From the NCBI RefSeq assembly GCF_008831125.1, contig NZ_WBKA01000007.1:1-64000 (forward strand): 64,000 nucleotides of DNA. Direction: 5' to 3'. Positions 35,718-44,821 of the stretch are shown here, in pieces. The DNA comes from Pseudoclavibacter caeni. GTDB lineage: Bacteria > Actinomycetota > Actinomycetes > Actinomycetales > Microbacteriaceae. Below the pieces are notes generated by a model. That model did not search any database and was not told the DNA's origin. It saw only the letters and a program-made list of their open reading frames with translations. Position 1 is the stretch's first letter. Every line of letters begins with the position of its first letter. The position numbers and the translations under genes are program-made.

Positions 35718-36886
35718 GCACCACCGACACCGTCCAGGGTGCCCGGTCGGTGGCGTCCGCTGGCGGACGGCCCGCATCGGGCGGCAGCCTGTCACCCGTC
35801 GCCACGCCCACCCCGGAGCAGGCCGCGCGGTTGCGCGACAGCCTTCGCCGGGCGCACGTCCACCGTCGGCTCGGGCCGCTGCGCGTGCGGCACGAGCGCC
35901 GCGGCGCCGTCGTCCACGCACTGCTCGTCGCCGGCATCCTCGTGCTCGGCACCGTGAGCCTGCTCATCGGCGACTACGACATCTCCGTCGCCGACGCGTT
36001 CGGCGCGATCTTCGGCACCCAGACGTTCGACGACCCGCTCGTGCCCTACTTCGTCGACCAGGTGCGGCTGCCCCGGGTTGTCGGTGGCATCCTCGTGGGC
36101 GCCGCCCTCGGCACGTCCGGGGCGATTTTCCAGGTGCTCAGCGGCAACCCGCTCGGCTCGCCCGACATCATCGGGTTCACCCGCGGTTCCGCCACTGGGG
36201 CGATCATCGCGATCATCGTCTTCGGGGGCTCCACCCCGGTCGTCGCGGCCGGGGCGATCGTGGGCGGGCTCGTCACCGCAGCCGTCGTTTACGGGCTCGC
36301 CTGGCGGGGCGGGGTGAGCGGCTACCGGCTCGTGCTCGTCGGCATCGGCGTGGGCGCGGTGCTCGCCGCGGTCAACTCGCTGCTCATCGTCAAGGCCGAC
36401 CTCGCCGCCGCGCAGAAGGCGTCGCAGTGGATGGCCGGGTCACTCAACGCGACCCTGTGGCCGCAGTGCGCTGCGGTCGCTCTCGCCATCGCCGTGCTGC
36501 TGCCCGCCGCCGCGGGTCAGTTCCGCGCGATGACCCTCATGCCCCTCGGCGACCCGCTCGCCATCGGGCTGGGCGTGCGCGTGGAGCGGTCCCGGCTGCT
36601 CATGGTGGTCATCGGCGTGGCGCTCATGGCCGTGGCCGTCGCCGCCGCCGGGCCGATCGCGTTCGTCGCGCTCGCCGCCCCGCATCTCATGCGGCGGATC
36701 ACCCGCACGTCGGGCATCGGCCTGTTCGGGGCCGGGCTGATGGGCGCGTTCCTCGTGCTCGTCTCGGACCTCATCGCGCGTCGCGTGATCGCGCCGAACG
36801 AGCTCGCCGTCGGGGTCGTCACCGGTTCCCTCGGCGGCATCTACCTGATCATCCTGCTGGGCATGGAATGGAGGAGACGCCCATGA
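35714..36886 (+). CDS. Iron-siderophore ABC transporter permease, second subunit (FecCD family)
   Basis: 390 residues, the partner of the permease before it. A 75-residue cytoplasmic N-terminal extension, then about nine to ten membrane helices with the family blocks QVRLPRVVGGILVGAALGTSGAIFQVLSGNPLGSPDIIGFTRG, QWMAGSLN, LGDPLAIGLGVRVERSRLL and GPIAFVALAAPHLMRRITRTSG. GTG 35714 overlaps the previous TGA. The stop overlaps the ATPase start (ATGA). Forms the translocation channel with the 34890 product; intact. Confidence 0.94.
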   Translation: MSTTDTVQGARSVASAGGRPASGGSLSPVATPTPEQAARLRDSLRRAHVHRRLGPLRVRHERRGAVVHALLVAGILVLGTVSLLIGDYDISVADAFGAIFGTQTFDDPLVPYFVDQVRLPRVVGGILVGAALGTSGAIFQVLSGNPLGSPDIIGFTRGSATGAIIAIIVFGGSTPVVAAGAIVGGLVTAAVVYGLAWRGGVSGYRLVLVGIGVGAVLAAVNSLLIVKADLAAAQKASQWMAGSLNATLWPQCAAVALAIAVLLPAAAGQFRAMTLMPLGDPLAIGLGVRVERSRLLMVVIGVALMAVAVAAAGPIAFVALAAPHLMRRITRTSGIGLFGAGLMGAFLVLVSDLIARRVIAPNELAVGVVTGSLGGIYLIILLGMEWRRRP

Positions 36887-37779
36887 GCGCCACGAGCACG
36901 GTCACGGGGACGGAGCACACGGATGACGAGGCGACCCGGGCGTCCGCCGGCGCGGTGCGCACCCGGCTGCACGGGCGGGGGGTCACGGTCGACTACGGCC
37001 GCCGCGGCAGCGGCCGCGAGATCCTGCACGGCGTCGACGTGGTGATCCCCGAGGGCGAGCTGACCGTCATCGTTGGGCCGAACGCGTGCGGCAAGTCCAC
37101 CCTGCTCAAGGCGCTCGCCCGGATGCTGCCGCCGCGGTCTGGCTCGGTGTGGCTCGACGACCGCGACATCACCGACTACGCGCCCAAGGAGGTCGCCCGC
37201 CGGCTCGGCCTGCTGCCGCAGAACCCGAGCGCGCCGGAGGGCATCATCGTCTCGGAGCTCGTCGCCCGGGGCCGCTACCCGCACCAGAGCCTGCTGCGCC
37301 AGTGGACGCCCGAGGACGAGCAGGCGGTCGTCGAGGCGATGGCCGCCGCGAACGTCACCGACCTTGCCGACCGGACGATCGACCAGCTCTCCGGTGGGCA
37401 GCGGCAGCGGGTGTGGATCGCCATGGCGCTCGCCCAGCAGACCCCGCTGCTGCTGCTGGACGAGCCGACCACCTACCTTGACATCGCCCACCAGGTCGAG
37501 GTGCTCGACCTGACTCGGCGGTTGCACCGGGCCGGGCGCACGGTCGTCGCGGTGCTGCACGAGCTGAACCTCGCGTTCCGCTACGCCACCCACCTGATCG
37601 TGATGAAGGACGGCGAGATCGTGGCCACCGGGGCGCCCGCCGCGATCGTCACCAGCGACCTCATCGAGCAGGTGTTCGCCCTGCCCAACGTGATCATCGG
37701 CGACCCGATCAGCGGCACCCCCATGGTGGTGCCCCGCACCGGCGGCGAGGACACGTGCCAGAATGGGCCGGGTGAGTGA
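36883..37779 (+). CDS. Iron-siderophore ABC transporter ATP-binding protein (FecE/FepC type)
   Basis: 298 residues. Walker A GPNACGKSTLL (about residues 66-76), Q-loop LLPQNPSAPEG, signature LSGGQRQRVWIAMAL, Walker B LLLLDEPTTYLD and H-loop AVLHELN are all intact; the ACGKST Walker variant and LDIAHQVEVLDL are typical of the iron-chelate (FecE) subfamily. The first 28 residues are a polar extension. It overlaps the permease stop and the following esterase start region, continuing the coupled operon. Confidence 0.96.
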   Translation: MSATSTVTGTEHTDDEATRASAGAVRTRLHGRGVTVDYGRRGSGREILHGVDVVIPEGELTVIVGPNACGKSTLLKALARMLPPRSGSVWLDDRDITDYAPKEVARRLGLLPQNPSAPEGIIVSELVARGRYPHQSLLRQWTPEDEQAVVEAMAAANVTDLADRTIDQLSGGQRQRVWIAMALAQQTPLLLLDEPTTYLDIAHQVEVLDLTRRLHRAGRTVVAVLHELNLAFRYATHLIVMKDGEIVATGAPAAIVTSDLIEQVFALPNVIIGDPISGTPMVVPRTGGEDTCQNGPGE

Positions 37780-37795
37780 GGACGAGGTGAGTGTG

Positions 37796-39130
37796 ATGAC
37801 GCACGACGCCGAGCCGACGGGCGGGCGTCGTGGCGCGTCAGCACCGGCGCGCCGGCACCCGCCGAAGACCCGGCGCCCCACACCGGCACCCGTGGTGGCC
37901 AGCCCGGCGATCACGGCGCTGGAGGCGCGCATCGCCGAGCTGCGCGCACACCCCGACGGCGTGCACACGCCGCAGACGCTTGTCGACGCCTTCCGTGCCG
38001 AGCACGCGTCCAGCCCGATCATCGAGCCCGACCCGGCGGGCGTGCCCGGGCTGCGTGTGGTGACGTTCGCGCTGCATGACGCCGCCGCCGAGCGCGTGCT
38101 GTTGTTCGTCAACCGACTCACCGACGAGACCGACCTCGACCGGTCGCTCATGCGCCGTGTGCCCGACACCGACCTGTGGCATCTGAGCTACCGCATGCCC
38201 GACGACTGGATCGCCTCGTACAGCTACAGCGTGCAGCGGCCAGGCCACCTCGCACCATGGGAGAGACAGCCCGATCAGCGCGGCGTCCGCGACGCCCTCG
38301 ATCACGGGCTCGCCGACCCGCGCAACCCCAGCCAGATCACGAACCGCGCCGGTGTGCGCATCTCGGTCGCAGCCCTGCCGCACGCGCCCGCGGAACCGTG
38401 GCGGGCCGTCCGCGACGGCGTGCCGCAGGGGCGGCTGACCGCGCACGCGGGCCCGGACGGCCGGCGCCTGTGGATCTACGAGCCGGCGGCCGGGGATCAC
38501 GGTGCGGTCGCGCCCGCCCCAACCCCGGTGCTCGTCGTGCTCGACGGTGACGTCTGGTGCGATGCCCAGCCGCTGCCCACGATCCTCGACAACATGATCG
38601 CCGACGCGGCCATCCCGCCGGTCACCGCAGTCTTCGTCGACAGCGCCGACCGCGAGCGCCGCTGGGCGGAGCTCGACGCGCACGGCGGCATCGTCGACTG
38701 GCTGGCCGACCGGCTGCGTCCCTGGCTTGTCGCGCGTCTCGGCGGCGCGATCGACCTTGCCCCGCGGCGAGTGGTTGTCGCCGGGCAGAGCCTCGGCGGG
38801 CTCGCCGCGCTCGCGGCGGTCGTGCGCCGGCCGGACGCCTTCGGCGGCGCGATCGCCCAGTCGGCCGCGCTGTGGCAGCCGGACGTCGCCCGGGAGGCGG
38901 CCGCCTGCCCGCCCCGCGGCGCGCGCATCGACCTGCAGGTCGGCCTGCAGGAGTGGGTGCTGCTCGAACCGACCCGCGACCTGGCCGCACAGCTGGCCGA
39001 CGACGGCGTGGACGTCGTGCTCACCGAGGTCGACGGCGGCCACGACTATGCCTGGTGGCGGCGGACGCTGCCCACCGCGCTGCGGCGCCAGCTCGCCGAG
39101 CCGCAGGACGCGGAGGCCGACCCGGCATGA
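37796..39130 (+). CDS. Ferric enterobactin esterase-like protein (Fes/IroD type)
   Basis: 444 residues. Alpha/beta hydrolase of the enterochelin-esterase type: N-terminal beta-domain (about 60-190, with DLWHLSYRMPDDWIASYSYSV), then a catalytic domain with nucleophile motif GQSLGG (Ser about 333), an acid in a following loop and the C-terminal GGHDYAWWR histidine. Such enzymes hydrolyse tri-catecholate esters to free iron in the cytoplasm; no signal peptide is seen, which agrees. Starts at ATG 37763, GTG 37772 and ATG 37796 are possible; 37796 follows GAGGACGAGG. Its presence argues that the cargo is a catecholate-ester siderophore rather than haem. Confidence 0.88.
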   Translation: MTHDAEPTGGRRGASAPARRHPPKTRRPTPAPVVASPAITALEARIAELRAHPDGVHTPQTLVDAFRAEHASSPIIEPDPAGVPGLRVVTFALHDAAAERVLLFVNRLTDETDLDRSLMRRVPDTDLWHLSYRMPDDWIASYSYSVQRPGHLAPWERQPDQRGVRDALDHGLADPRNPSQITNRAGVRISVAALPHAPAEPWRAVRDGVPQGRLTAHAGPDGRRLWIYEPAAGDHGAVAPAPTPVLVVLDGDVWCDAQPLPTILDNMIADAAIPPVTAVFVDSADRERRWAELDAHGGIVDWLADRLRPWLVARLGGAIDLAPRRVVVAGQSLGGLAALAAVVRRPDAFGGAIAQSAALWQPDVAREAAACPPRGARIDLQVGLQEWVLLEPTRDLAAQLADDGVDVVLTEVDGGHDYAWWRRTLPTALRRQLAEPQDAEADPA

Positions 39131-39993
39131 CCCGGGGTCGCATGAGGGGGAGGGGACGCAGACGGGGCCGGAGGAGCGTCCGCACCCACCGCGGGGGGCG
39201 TCTCGCGCTCGTCGGAGCCGCGGGCGTCGGGGTGCTCGGCCTCGCGGTGCTCGTCGTGTCGGTGCTCGGCGCGTTCGGTGTGCTCTCCGGCATCGGAGCC
39301 GAGGCGGCCGGCGGCGCGTCCCGGTCCGCGGACGTGCCCGCCCCGTCCGCGGACGCCGACGGTCGCATGGCGGTCGACCAGAAGGAGCCGGGGGCGACGG
39401 CCGGCCTCGGCGCCGGCGGCGCCGAGGGGATCGCCGGGCTCGCCGAGCAGGCCTGGGTCGCCCGGGTCGGCGGTCGGACAGGCATCCCTGAGCGGGCGCT
39501 GCGCGCCTACGCGGGGGCGGCGCTGCGGCTGCAGGCCGAGCGGCCCGCCTGCGGCCTCGGCTGGAACACGCTCGCCGGCATCGGGTATGTGGAGAGCCGG
39601 CACGGCACGCTCACCGGCGGGGCGATCGACGCGGACGGGGTGGCCCGGCCCGCCATCGTCGGCGTCGCCCTGGATGGTGACGGGGTGGCGGACATCGCCG
39701 ACACGGACGGCGGCGCGCTGGACGGCGACACGGAGCATGACCGCGCCGTCGGCCCCATGCAGTTCATCCCCGCCACCTGGCGGACGCACGGCGTCGACGG
39801 CAGCGGGGACGGCGCGGCCGACCCGCAGAACGTCGACGACGCGGCGCTCACCGCGGCCGAGTACCTGTGCGACGTGGGCGGCGACCTCTCCGACGCCGCC
39901 GGGTGGATCCGTGCGATCGACGGCTACAACCGTGGCGTGGACTACAACAACGCGGTGGCCATCGCGGCGAACCGCTACGCCCGCGCGGGGTGA
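39127..39993 (+). CDS. Lytic transglycosylase (SLT/MltB-like), membrane-anchored
   Basis: 288 residues. A very basic N-terminus (1-25), one membrane helix (about 26-52, LALVGAAGVGVLGLAVLVVSVLGAFGVL), a 75-residue linker, then a lysozyme-like domain about 125-285 with GIGYVESRHG (catalytic Glu), AVGPMQFIPATWR and NVDDAALTAAEYLC, the MltB/SLT motif set. Cleaves peptidoglycan glycan strands. ATG 39127 overlaps the esterase stop (ATGA), so it is co-translated with the iron-uptake genes. Whether it serves wall remodelling for the uptake complex or is only a passenger is unknown. Confidence 0.88.
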   Translation: MTRGRMRGRGRRRGRRSVRTHRGGRLALVGAAGVGVLGLAVLVVSVLGAFGVLSGIGAEAAGGASRSADVPAPSADADGRMAVDQKEPGATAGLGAGGAEGIAGLAEQAWVARVGGRTGIPERALRAYAGAALRLQAERPACGLGWNTLAGIGYVESRHGTLTGGAIDADGVARPAIVGVALDGDGVADIADTDGGALDGDTEHDRAVGPMQFIPATWRTHGVDGSGDGAADPQNVDDAALTAAEYLCDVGGDLSDAAGWIRAIDGYNRGVDYNNAVAIAANRYARAG

Positions 39994-40026
39994 GACGGGA
40001 CGCCGGCCAGACGCGGTGGGGCACGG

Positions 40027-40032
40027 TAGGCT
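40027..40032 (+). promoter_or_regulatory. -10 box (TAGGCT) of a leaderless gene
   Basis: TAGGCT ends seven bases before the ATG at 40040, so transcription should start at or next to the start codon. No ribosome-binding site is present. Confidence 0.5.
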
Positions 40033-40039
40033 TCGTCGC

Positions 40040-40618
40040 ATGAAGTTCCACACGAAGAGGGGGCGTCGGCTGGCACGACTCATGCGCGCCCGTGCCTCCC
40101 AGCCCGGGGTGGGCGACGAGGCCCCCGACGACCGGCTGCTCGCCCGTTACGTCCGCGCCGCGGCGAACGTCCCCGACCACGGCGGGCTGCGCCCCTGGCG
40201 GCTCGTCACGATCCGCGGGGGGCAGCGCGAGGCACTCGGTCAGGCGATCGCCGATGCGTCCGGCGACCGCAGACCGAGCACGAAGCCGCTGCGGGCGCCG
40301 CTGCTCGTCGCGGTCGTTGCCAGCCTGCGTCCCGACCGGTATCGCAAGGCGCCGGAGTGGGAGCAGCTCGCCGTCGCCGTCGAGGTCGCCCACGGGCTGC
40401 AGCTGCTGCTCGCCGCGGACGGCTGGGGCAGCATGTGGCGCAGCGGTCGCATCGTGGAGACGGACGCGGTGCGCGCGTTCCACGGGCTGGCCGAGTCCGA
40501 GCGCCTGCTCGGCTGGCTGTACGTGGGGTCGCTGCCCGAGCGGCCGAAGACGGCCCACCGACCTGCGCTGCCGGACACCGCGCTGCGGCCGGTCGAAGAC
40601 GTCGCCCGCGCGGACTGA
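40040..40618 (+). CDS. Nitroreductase family protein
   Basis: 192 residues. Nitroreductase-fold features: an Arg-rich start, ARYVRAAANVPDHGGLRPWRLVTIRGGQREALGQAI (FMN contacts), APLLVAVVASLRPDRYRKAPEWEQLAVAVEVAHGLQLLLAADGWGSMWRSG and LGWLYVGSLPERPK near the end. Resembles the YdjA-type small nitroreductases with a shortened N-terminal segment. Substrate unknown. Probably leaderless (ATG 40040 right after a -10 box), hence separately transcribed from the iron operon despite the 46-base gap. Confidence 0.87.
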   Translation: MKFHTKRGRRLARLMRARASQPGVGDEAPDDRLLARYVRAAANVPDHGGLRPWRLVTIRGGQREALGQAIADASGDRRPSTKPLRAPLLVAVVASLRPDRYRKAPEWEQLAVAVEVAHGLQLLLAADGWGSMWRSGRIVETDAVRAFHGLAESERLLGWLYVGSLPERPKTAHRPALPDTALRPVEDVARAD

Positions 40619-40740
40619 CCGAGCCACTGGGGCGTGCCGACCCCGGCCGGGATGCGCTGACCTGCCGCCGGGCGGGCGGTCCCCGGAGAGCGCGCTGGGC
40701 TCCTCAACCGGGCGTGCCCGACGAGGTCACCGGCCCCGTC

Positions 40741-40746
40741 TACAAT
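40741..40746 (+). promoter_or_regulatory. -10 box (TACAAT) of the AI-2E family transporter gene
   Basis: TACAAT ends seven bases before ATG 40754, so the gene looks leaderless. This argues against the in-frame ATG 40745, which overlaps the -10 box. Confidence 0.6.
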
Positions 40747-40753
40747 GAGGGGC

Positions 40754-42118
40754 ATGTCAGCGGCCAGAGACGATCGGCGTGCGCCCGCGCACGATCTCGA
40801 CTTCGTTCCGTTCGGCGTGCGCATCGCCGCCGCCTGGAGCTGGCGGCTGTTGCTCATCGTCGCGGGCGGTGCCGTGGCCATCTGGGCGATCGTGCAGATC
40901 CGTCTGGTCGTCATCCCGGTCGTCGTCGCCCTGCTCATCGCCTCGCTGCTGCGGCCGGCGGTGCAACGGATGCAGCGCCACGGCGTGAACGTGTGGGCCG
41001 CCGTGGCCGTGACGATGATCGCCTTCATCGCCGTGGTCGCGGGGCTCGTCTGGATCGTCTCCGACCAGCTCGGCCGCGGCCTGTCCGGGCTCACCGAGCA
41101 CCTCGAGCAGGCCTATGAGGAGCTCAAGCAGCTGCTGCTCGCGTCGCCGCTGCACATCACCGAGGACGACATCAACGGGTACCTGGCCCAGATCATGGAC
41201 TCGGCCCAGCAGGACAGCCAGGTGATCGTCTCCGGCGCGCTCTCCGTGGGCACCACCGCCGGCCACGTGCTCGCGGGCGTGCTGCTCACCCTGTTCTCGC
41301 TCATCTTCTTTCTCGCCGACGGGCGCACGATCTTCTTCTGGGGGATGCGACTGGTCCCCATGCGCGTGCGCGCGGCGGTGTCCGGGGCCGGGCACGCCGG
41401 CTGGCGGACGCTGTCGAGCTACGTGCGCGTGCAGATCCTCGTCGCCGCCGTCGACGGCGGCGGCATCGCGATCGGCGCGGCGGCGCTGGGCCTGCCGATG
41501 GTCGTGCCGCTCGGGATCATGGTCTTCCTCGGCTCGTTCGTGCCATTCGTCGGCGCGATTGTCACTGGCACGCTCATCAGCGTCGTCGCCCTCGTCTACA
41601 AGGGCTGGATCGCGGCGCTCATCATGCTCGCGGTCGTCATCGCCGTCCACCAGCTCGAGAGCCACGTGATGCAGCCGCTCGTGATGGGCAGCGCCGTGAA
41701 CGTGCACCCCCTCGGCGTGGTGCTGAGCGTCGCGATCGGCACGATGCTCGCCGGCATCCCCGGCGCCCTGTTCGCGGTGCCCGTCGTCGCCGTCGCCAAC
41801 CGCGTGGTCAACTACTTCGGCGACCGCGACTGGGAGGCAGACCCCTTCGCCCAGGGCGTGCAGCTGACGATCGACGCCGAGCGCTGCCAGCAGGAGCGTC
41901 AGCACGCGGCGTACGAGCGCACGCGGGCCGCGCTGCAGGCCGAGGTCGCCACCGAGGCCGAGGCGGCGGAGGCCGCGGACGCCGGCGCGGAGGCGAGCAC
42001 GACAGCGGGTGCGACCATGCCCGAGGGCCGCTCCGGACGGCTCTCCAGCCCCGCGGGGTCGAGCGCGGCCGCTGACGCGACTGCGTCCGAGGGCGGCGGC
42101 GAGATTATCAAGGGCTGA
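40754..42118 (+). CDS. AI-2E family transporter (PF01594 type)
   Basis: 454 residues. Typical topology: two helices (about 25-75, LLLIVAGGAVAIWAIVQIRLVVIPVVVALLIASLL), a third (VWAAVAVTMIAFIAVVAGLVWIV), a long amphipathic region, then five more helices including GLPMVVPLGIMVFLGSFVPFVGAIVTG and the block LESHVMQPLVMGSAVNVHPLGVVLSV, which marks the family. The C-terminal 80 residues are Ala/Glu/Ser-rich and disordered. Family members include autoinducer-2 exporters and Na+/H+ antiporters, so no substrate is claimed. Confidence 0.92.
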   Translation: MSAARDDRRAPAHDLDFVPFGVRIAAAWSWRLLLIVAGGAVAIWAIVQIRLVVIPVVVALLIASLLRPAVQRMQRHGVNVWAAVAVTMIAFIAVVAGLVWIVSDQLGRGLSGLTEHLEQAYEELKQLLLASPLHITEDDINGYLAQIMDSAQQDSQVIVSGALSVGTTAGHVLAGVLLTLFSLIFFLADGRTIFFWGMRLVPMRVRAAVSGAGHAGWRTLSSYVRVQILVAAVDGGGIAIGAAALGLPMVVPLGIMVFLGSFVPFVGAIVTGTLISVVALVYKGWIAALIMLAVVIAVHQLESHVMQPLVMGSAVNVHPLGVVLSVAIGTMLAGIPGALFAVPVVAVANRVVNYFGDRDWEADPFAQGVQLTIDAERCQQERQHAAYERTRAALQAEVATEAEAAEAADAGAEASTTAGATMPEGRSGRLSSPAGSSAAADATASEGGGEIIKG

Positions 42119-42304
42119 CGCCCCGTCCCCCCCACGCGTCGGCCCGGACCAAACCCCTTCCCGCGGACGTACGCCGAGGCGGTGTGCGCGCCCGCTCCAG
42201 CCAGCCGGCCCGCGGCATCCCCGGGCCGCAGCGGACCCACCGCGATCCGACCGCCCGGCGCCACGCCGATCGCACAACGACACACTCACAGGTCAGGAGC
42301 ACAC

Positions 42305-43615
42305 ATGACGACCACATCCGCCGGCGACGCCGGCACCCAGACGGACGCGACGGAGACCCCGCGGGCCTGGACGACCACAGGCCGGCTGCCCGAGGCCGCC
42401 CCGCAGTTGCAGGACATCGAGCGGGCACGGGCGAACATCTCGGCCATCGCGAAGGTCACCCCCATCGAGCGTTCGAAGGCGCTGGGCGAGGAGCTCGGCC
42501 ACGACGTGTTCCTCAAATGCGAGAACCTGCAGCGCACCGGCGCGTACAAGGTGCGCGGCGCGTACACGAAGCTGCTCTCGCTCACCGACGAGGAGCGCGC
42601 CCACGGCGTCGTGGCGGCCTCGGCGGGCAACCACGCGCAGGGCGTGGCGCTCGCGGCACGCGAGCTCGGGATCAAGGCGACGATCTTCATGCCGCTCGGT
42701 GTGGCCCTGCCCAAGCTGCAGGCCACCCGCCGCTATGGCGCCGAGGTCGTGCTGGAGGGCGAGATCTTCGACCAGACCCTCGAGGCCGCCCAGCGGTTCA
42801 CCCGGGAGACGGGCGCGACGTTCATCGCCCCGTACGACGACCCGCGCATCATCGCCGGCGCCGGCACGATCGGCCTGGAGATCATCGACCAGCAGCCGGA
42901 CGTCGAGACGGTCGTCGTGCCGATCGGTGGCGGCGGCCTGATCTCGGGCGTGGCCACCGCGGTGAAGCAGAAGGCCGAGCTGCTCGGCCGGCGCATCCGC
43001 GTCGTGGGCGTGCAGGCCGAGCACGCGAGCAGCTACCTGCCCTCGCTGGCCGAGGGGCATCCGACCACGGTGACGGTGCGGCCCACGATCGCCGACGGCA
43101 TCGCCGTGGGGCGGCCCGGCGACCTGAACTTCGGCATCGTCCGCGAGATGGTCGACGAGATCGTCACCGTGCGCGACGACGAGATCGCCCGGGCGATCGT
43201 GCTGCTGCTCGAGCGGGCCAAGCTCGTCGTGGAGCCCGCCGGGGCGGCCGCGGCCGCGGCGATCCTCGCCGGACGCGTCCACAGCGCGGGCACCGCCGTG
43301 GCGATCGTCTCCGGCGGTAACATCGACCCGCTGCTGCTGCAGCAGATCATCGAGTACGGGCTCGTCGAGCTCTCCCGCTACGCGACGATCTCGGTCATGC
43401 TGCCGGATCGTCCCGGGCAGCTGGAGATCATCTCGCGCAGTGTCGCCGCGAGCAGCGCGAACGTCGTCGGCGTGCTGCACACCCGGCATGGCCGCGGGCT
43501 CGGCATCGGCGCCGTCGAGCTGCAGATCTCGGTCGAGACGAAGGGCGAGGAGCACCTGCATGAGGTGCTGCAGGGACTGCGCGACATCGGCTACGATCCG
43601 CGCGTCGTGCGCTGA
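42305..43615 (+). CDS. ilvA: Threonine ammonia-lyase (threonine dehydratase)
   Basis: PLP enzyme making 2-oxobutanoate from threonine for isoleucine synthesis, or in degradation. 436 residues. PLP lysine in TGAYKVRGAY (Lys 82), SAGNHAQGVA, phosphate loop GGGGLISG and the C-terminal SGGNID, then an ACT domain (about 350-436, YATISVMLPDRPGQLEIISRSVA). The single ACT-like domain and length match the TdcB/IlvA short form with a regulatory tail. ATG 42305 follows AGGAG at 42294-42298. Confidence 0.95.
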   Translation: MTTTSAGDAGTQTDATETPRAWTTTGRLPEAAPQLQDIERARANISAIAKVTPIERSKALGEELGHDVFLKCENLQRTGAYKVRGAYTKLLSLTDEERAHGVVAASAGNHAQGVALAARELGIKATIFMPLGVALPKLQATRRYGAEVVLEGEIFDQTLEAAQRFTRETGATFIAPYDDPRIIAGAGTIGLEIIDQQPDVETVVVPIGGGGLISGVATAVKQKAELLGRRIRVVGVQAEHASSYLPSLAEGHPTTVTVRPTIADGIAVGRPGDLNFGIVREMVDEIVTVRDDEIARAIVLLLERAKLVVEPAGAAAAAAILAGRVHSAGTAVAIVSGGNIDPLLLQQIIEYGLVELSRYATISVMLPDRPGQLEIISRSVAASSANVVGVLHTRHGRGLGIGAVELQISVETKGEEHLHEVLQGLRDIGYDPRVVR

Positions 43616-43656
43616 CCGGCCGCGCCGTGGTGCGCTGACCGCGGTGCGGGCTGCAC

Positions 43657-43700
43657 ATGAAGACGCCCGCCGCCTCAGGGGAGGTGGCGGGCGTCTTCAT
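43657..43700. terminator. Bidirectional terminator between ilvA and greA
   Basis: Perfect 15-bp stem ATGAAGACGCCCGCC (43657-43671) with 43686-43700, and the loop can add CCTC/GAGG pairs. It lies between two convergent genes and should stop transcription from both. Confidence 0.92.
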
Positions 43701-43758
43701 GTCGGGGCGTCCTCAGGCCCGTGCCCGGTCGGGCAGGCCCGTGCATGTCGGTCGGGGG

Positions 43759-44247
43759 TCAGCCGGCCGTGTACGGCTCGACCGAGAGGATGTCGACGCT
43801 GATGGTGCGCCCGTTCGGCGCGTCGTAGGTGACCGTCTCGCCGGCGCGGTGGCCGGCCACGGCCGCGCCCAGCGGGCTCTCTGTGCTGAAGACCTTGATG
43901 TCGCCCGAGCCGATCTCGCGGTTGCCCAGCAGGAAGCGCAGGTCGCGACCGGCCACCTTCGCGGTGACCACGGTGCCACGGGCCGCCTTGCCGTCCTCGA
44001 CGGCGACCTCGCCGACCTGAGCGTCGCGCAGCAGGGCCTCAAGCTCGCGGATGCGGGCCTCGAACTTGCCCTGCTCATCCTTCGCCGCCTGATAGCCGCC
44101 GTTCTCGCGCAGATCGCCCTCGGCTCGGGCCTCCTCGATGCGCTTCGCGATGTCGCGGCGCCAGGGGCCACGCAGCTGGTCCAGCTCGGCCTGCAGGCGG
44201 TCGTATGCCGCCTGAGTCAGCCAGGTGCCCTCTTGCTCGTCAGCCAT
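43759..44247 (-). CDS. greA: Transcription elongation factor GreA
   Basis: 162 residues. N-terminal antiparallel coiled coil (about 1-75, TWLTQAAYDRLQAELDQLRG and EEARAEGDLRENGGYQAAKDEQ, with the acidic tip residues that enter the polymerase channel) and C-terminal FKBP-like domain (about 85-160, ESPLGAAVAGHRAGETVTYDAPNG). Stimulates cleavage of backtracked RNA. ATG 44247 follows GAGGAG; a TAGACT -10 box lies at 44288-44283 on the minus strand. Confidence 0.96.
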   Translation of the reverse strand: MADEQEGTWLTQAAYDRLQAELDQLRGPWRRDIAKRIEEARAEGDLRENGGYQAAKDEQGKFEARIRELEALLRDAQVGEVAVEDGKAARGTVVTAKVAGRDLRFLLGNREIGSGDIKVFSTESPLGAAVAGHRAGETVTYDAPNGRTISVDILSVEPYTAG

Positions 44248-44289
44248 TGCACACACTCCTCTTGGCAGAATGTCGAATGGCCAGTCTAC

Positions 44290-44670
44290 CCCTCAGCCCA
44301 TCTTGCTGCCCTGGCACGCCTGGGCGTCTGATCGCCCTTCAACCTGTCTGCTGCCTCGCTTGTCTGGTGCCTCTCAGCCCATCAGACCGCCCAGCAGGTC
44401 GCCTGCGGCGGCCCATGAGTCTTGCCAGGGCCGAGGGCTGAGTCGGCGTGCCCCGACCCTGATTCCGGCGCGCCCCGACGCCGAGAGTGTGGGAATGCCC
44501 GTCTCTGGCGTCCAGGCTGCGCGGTGCCACGCCTGCCATCGGTCTCGGCGGTCATCTGTGCGATGTGGATGCGCCTGGTGTGGGACTGCGTGATGTGGGT
44601 GCGCCGGGCGGGGACGCGTCCTCGACCACGCCACTCGAGTCGTGAGAACCTGGCCGCCGAGTCGTCCCGC
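44290..44670. other. Intergenic region without a supported gene
   Basis: No frame has coding character on either strand. The right edge holds a TAGGAT -10 box (44673-44678) that probably drives the DUF4307 gene with a leader of about 140 bases. Confidence 0.55.
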
Positions 44671-44821
44671 GATAGGATCGCCATGGTGTGACGGACGCAT
44701 CACGACGAGCGCCGAGGAACACGACGGCATCCACCAGAGCCACGCACGAAGCCCCGTCGCCGGAGAGAGCATGCGCCGGAGCTGTGCCCGCGAGCGGCCC
44801 CGTGCCGAGACGAGGAGTGAC

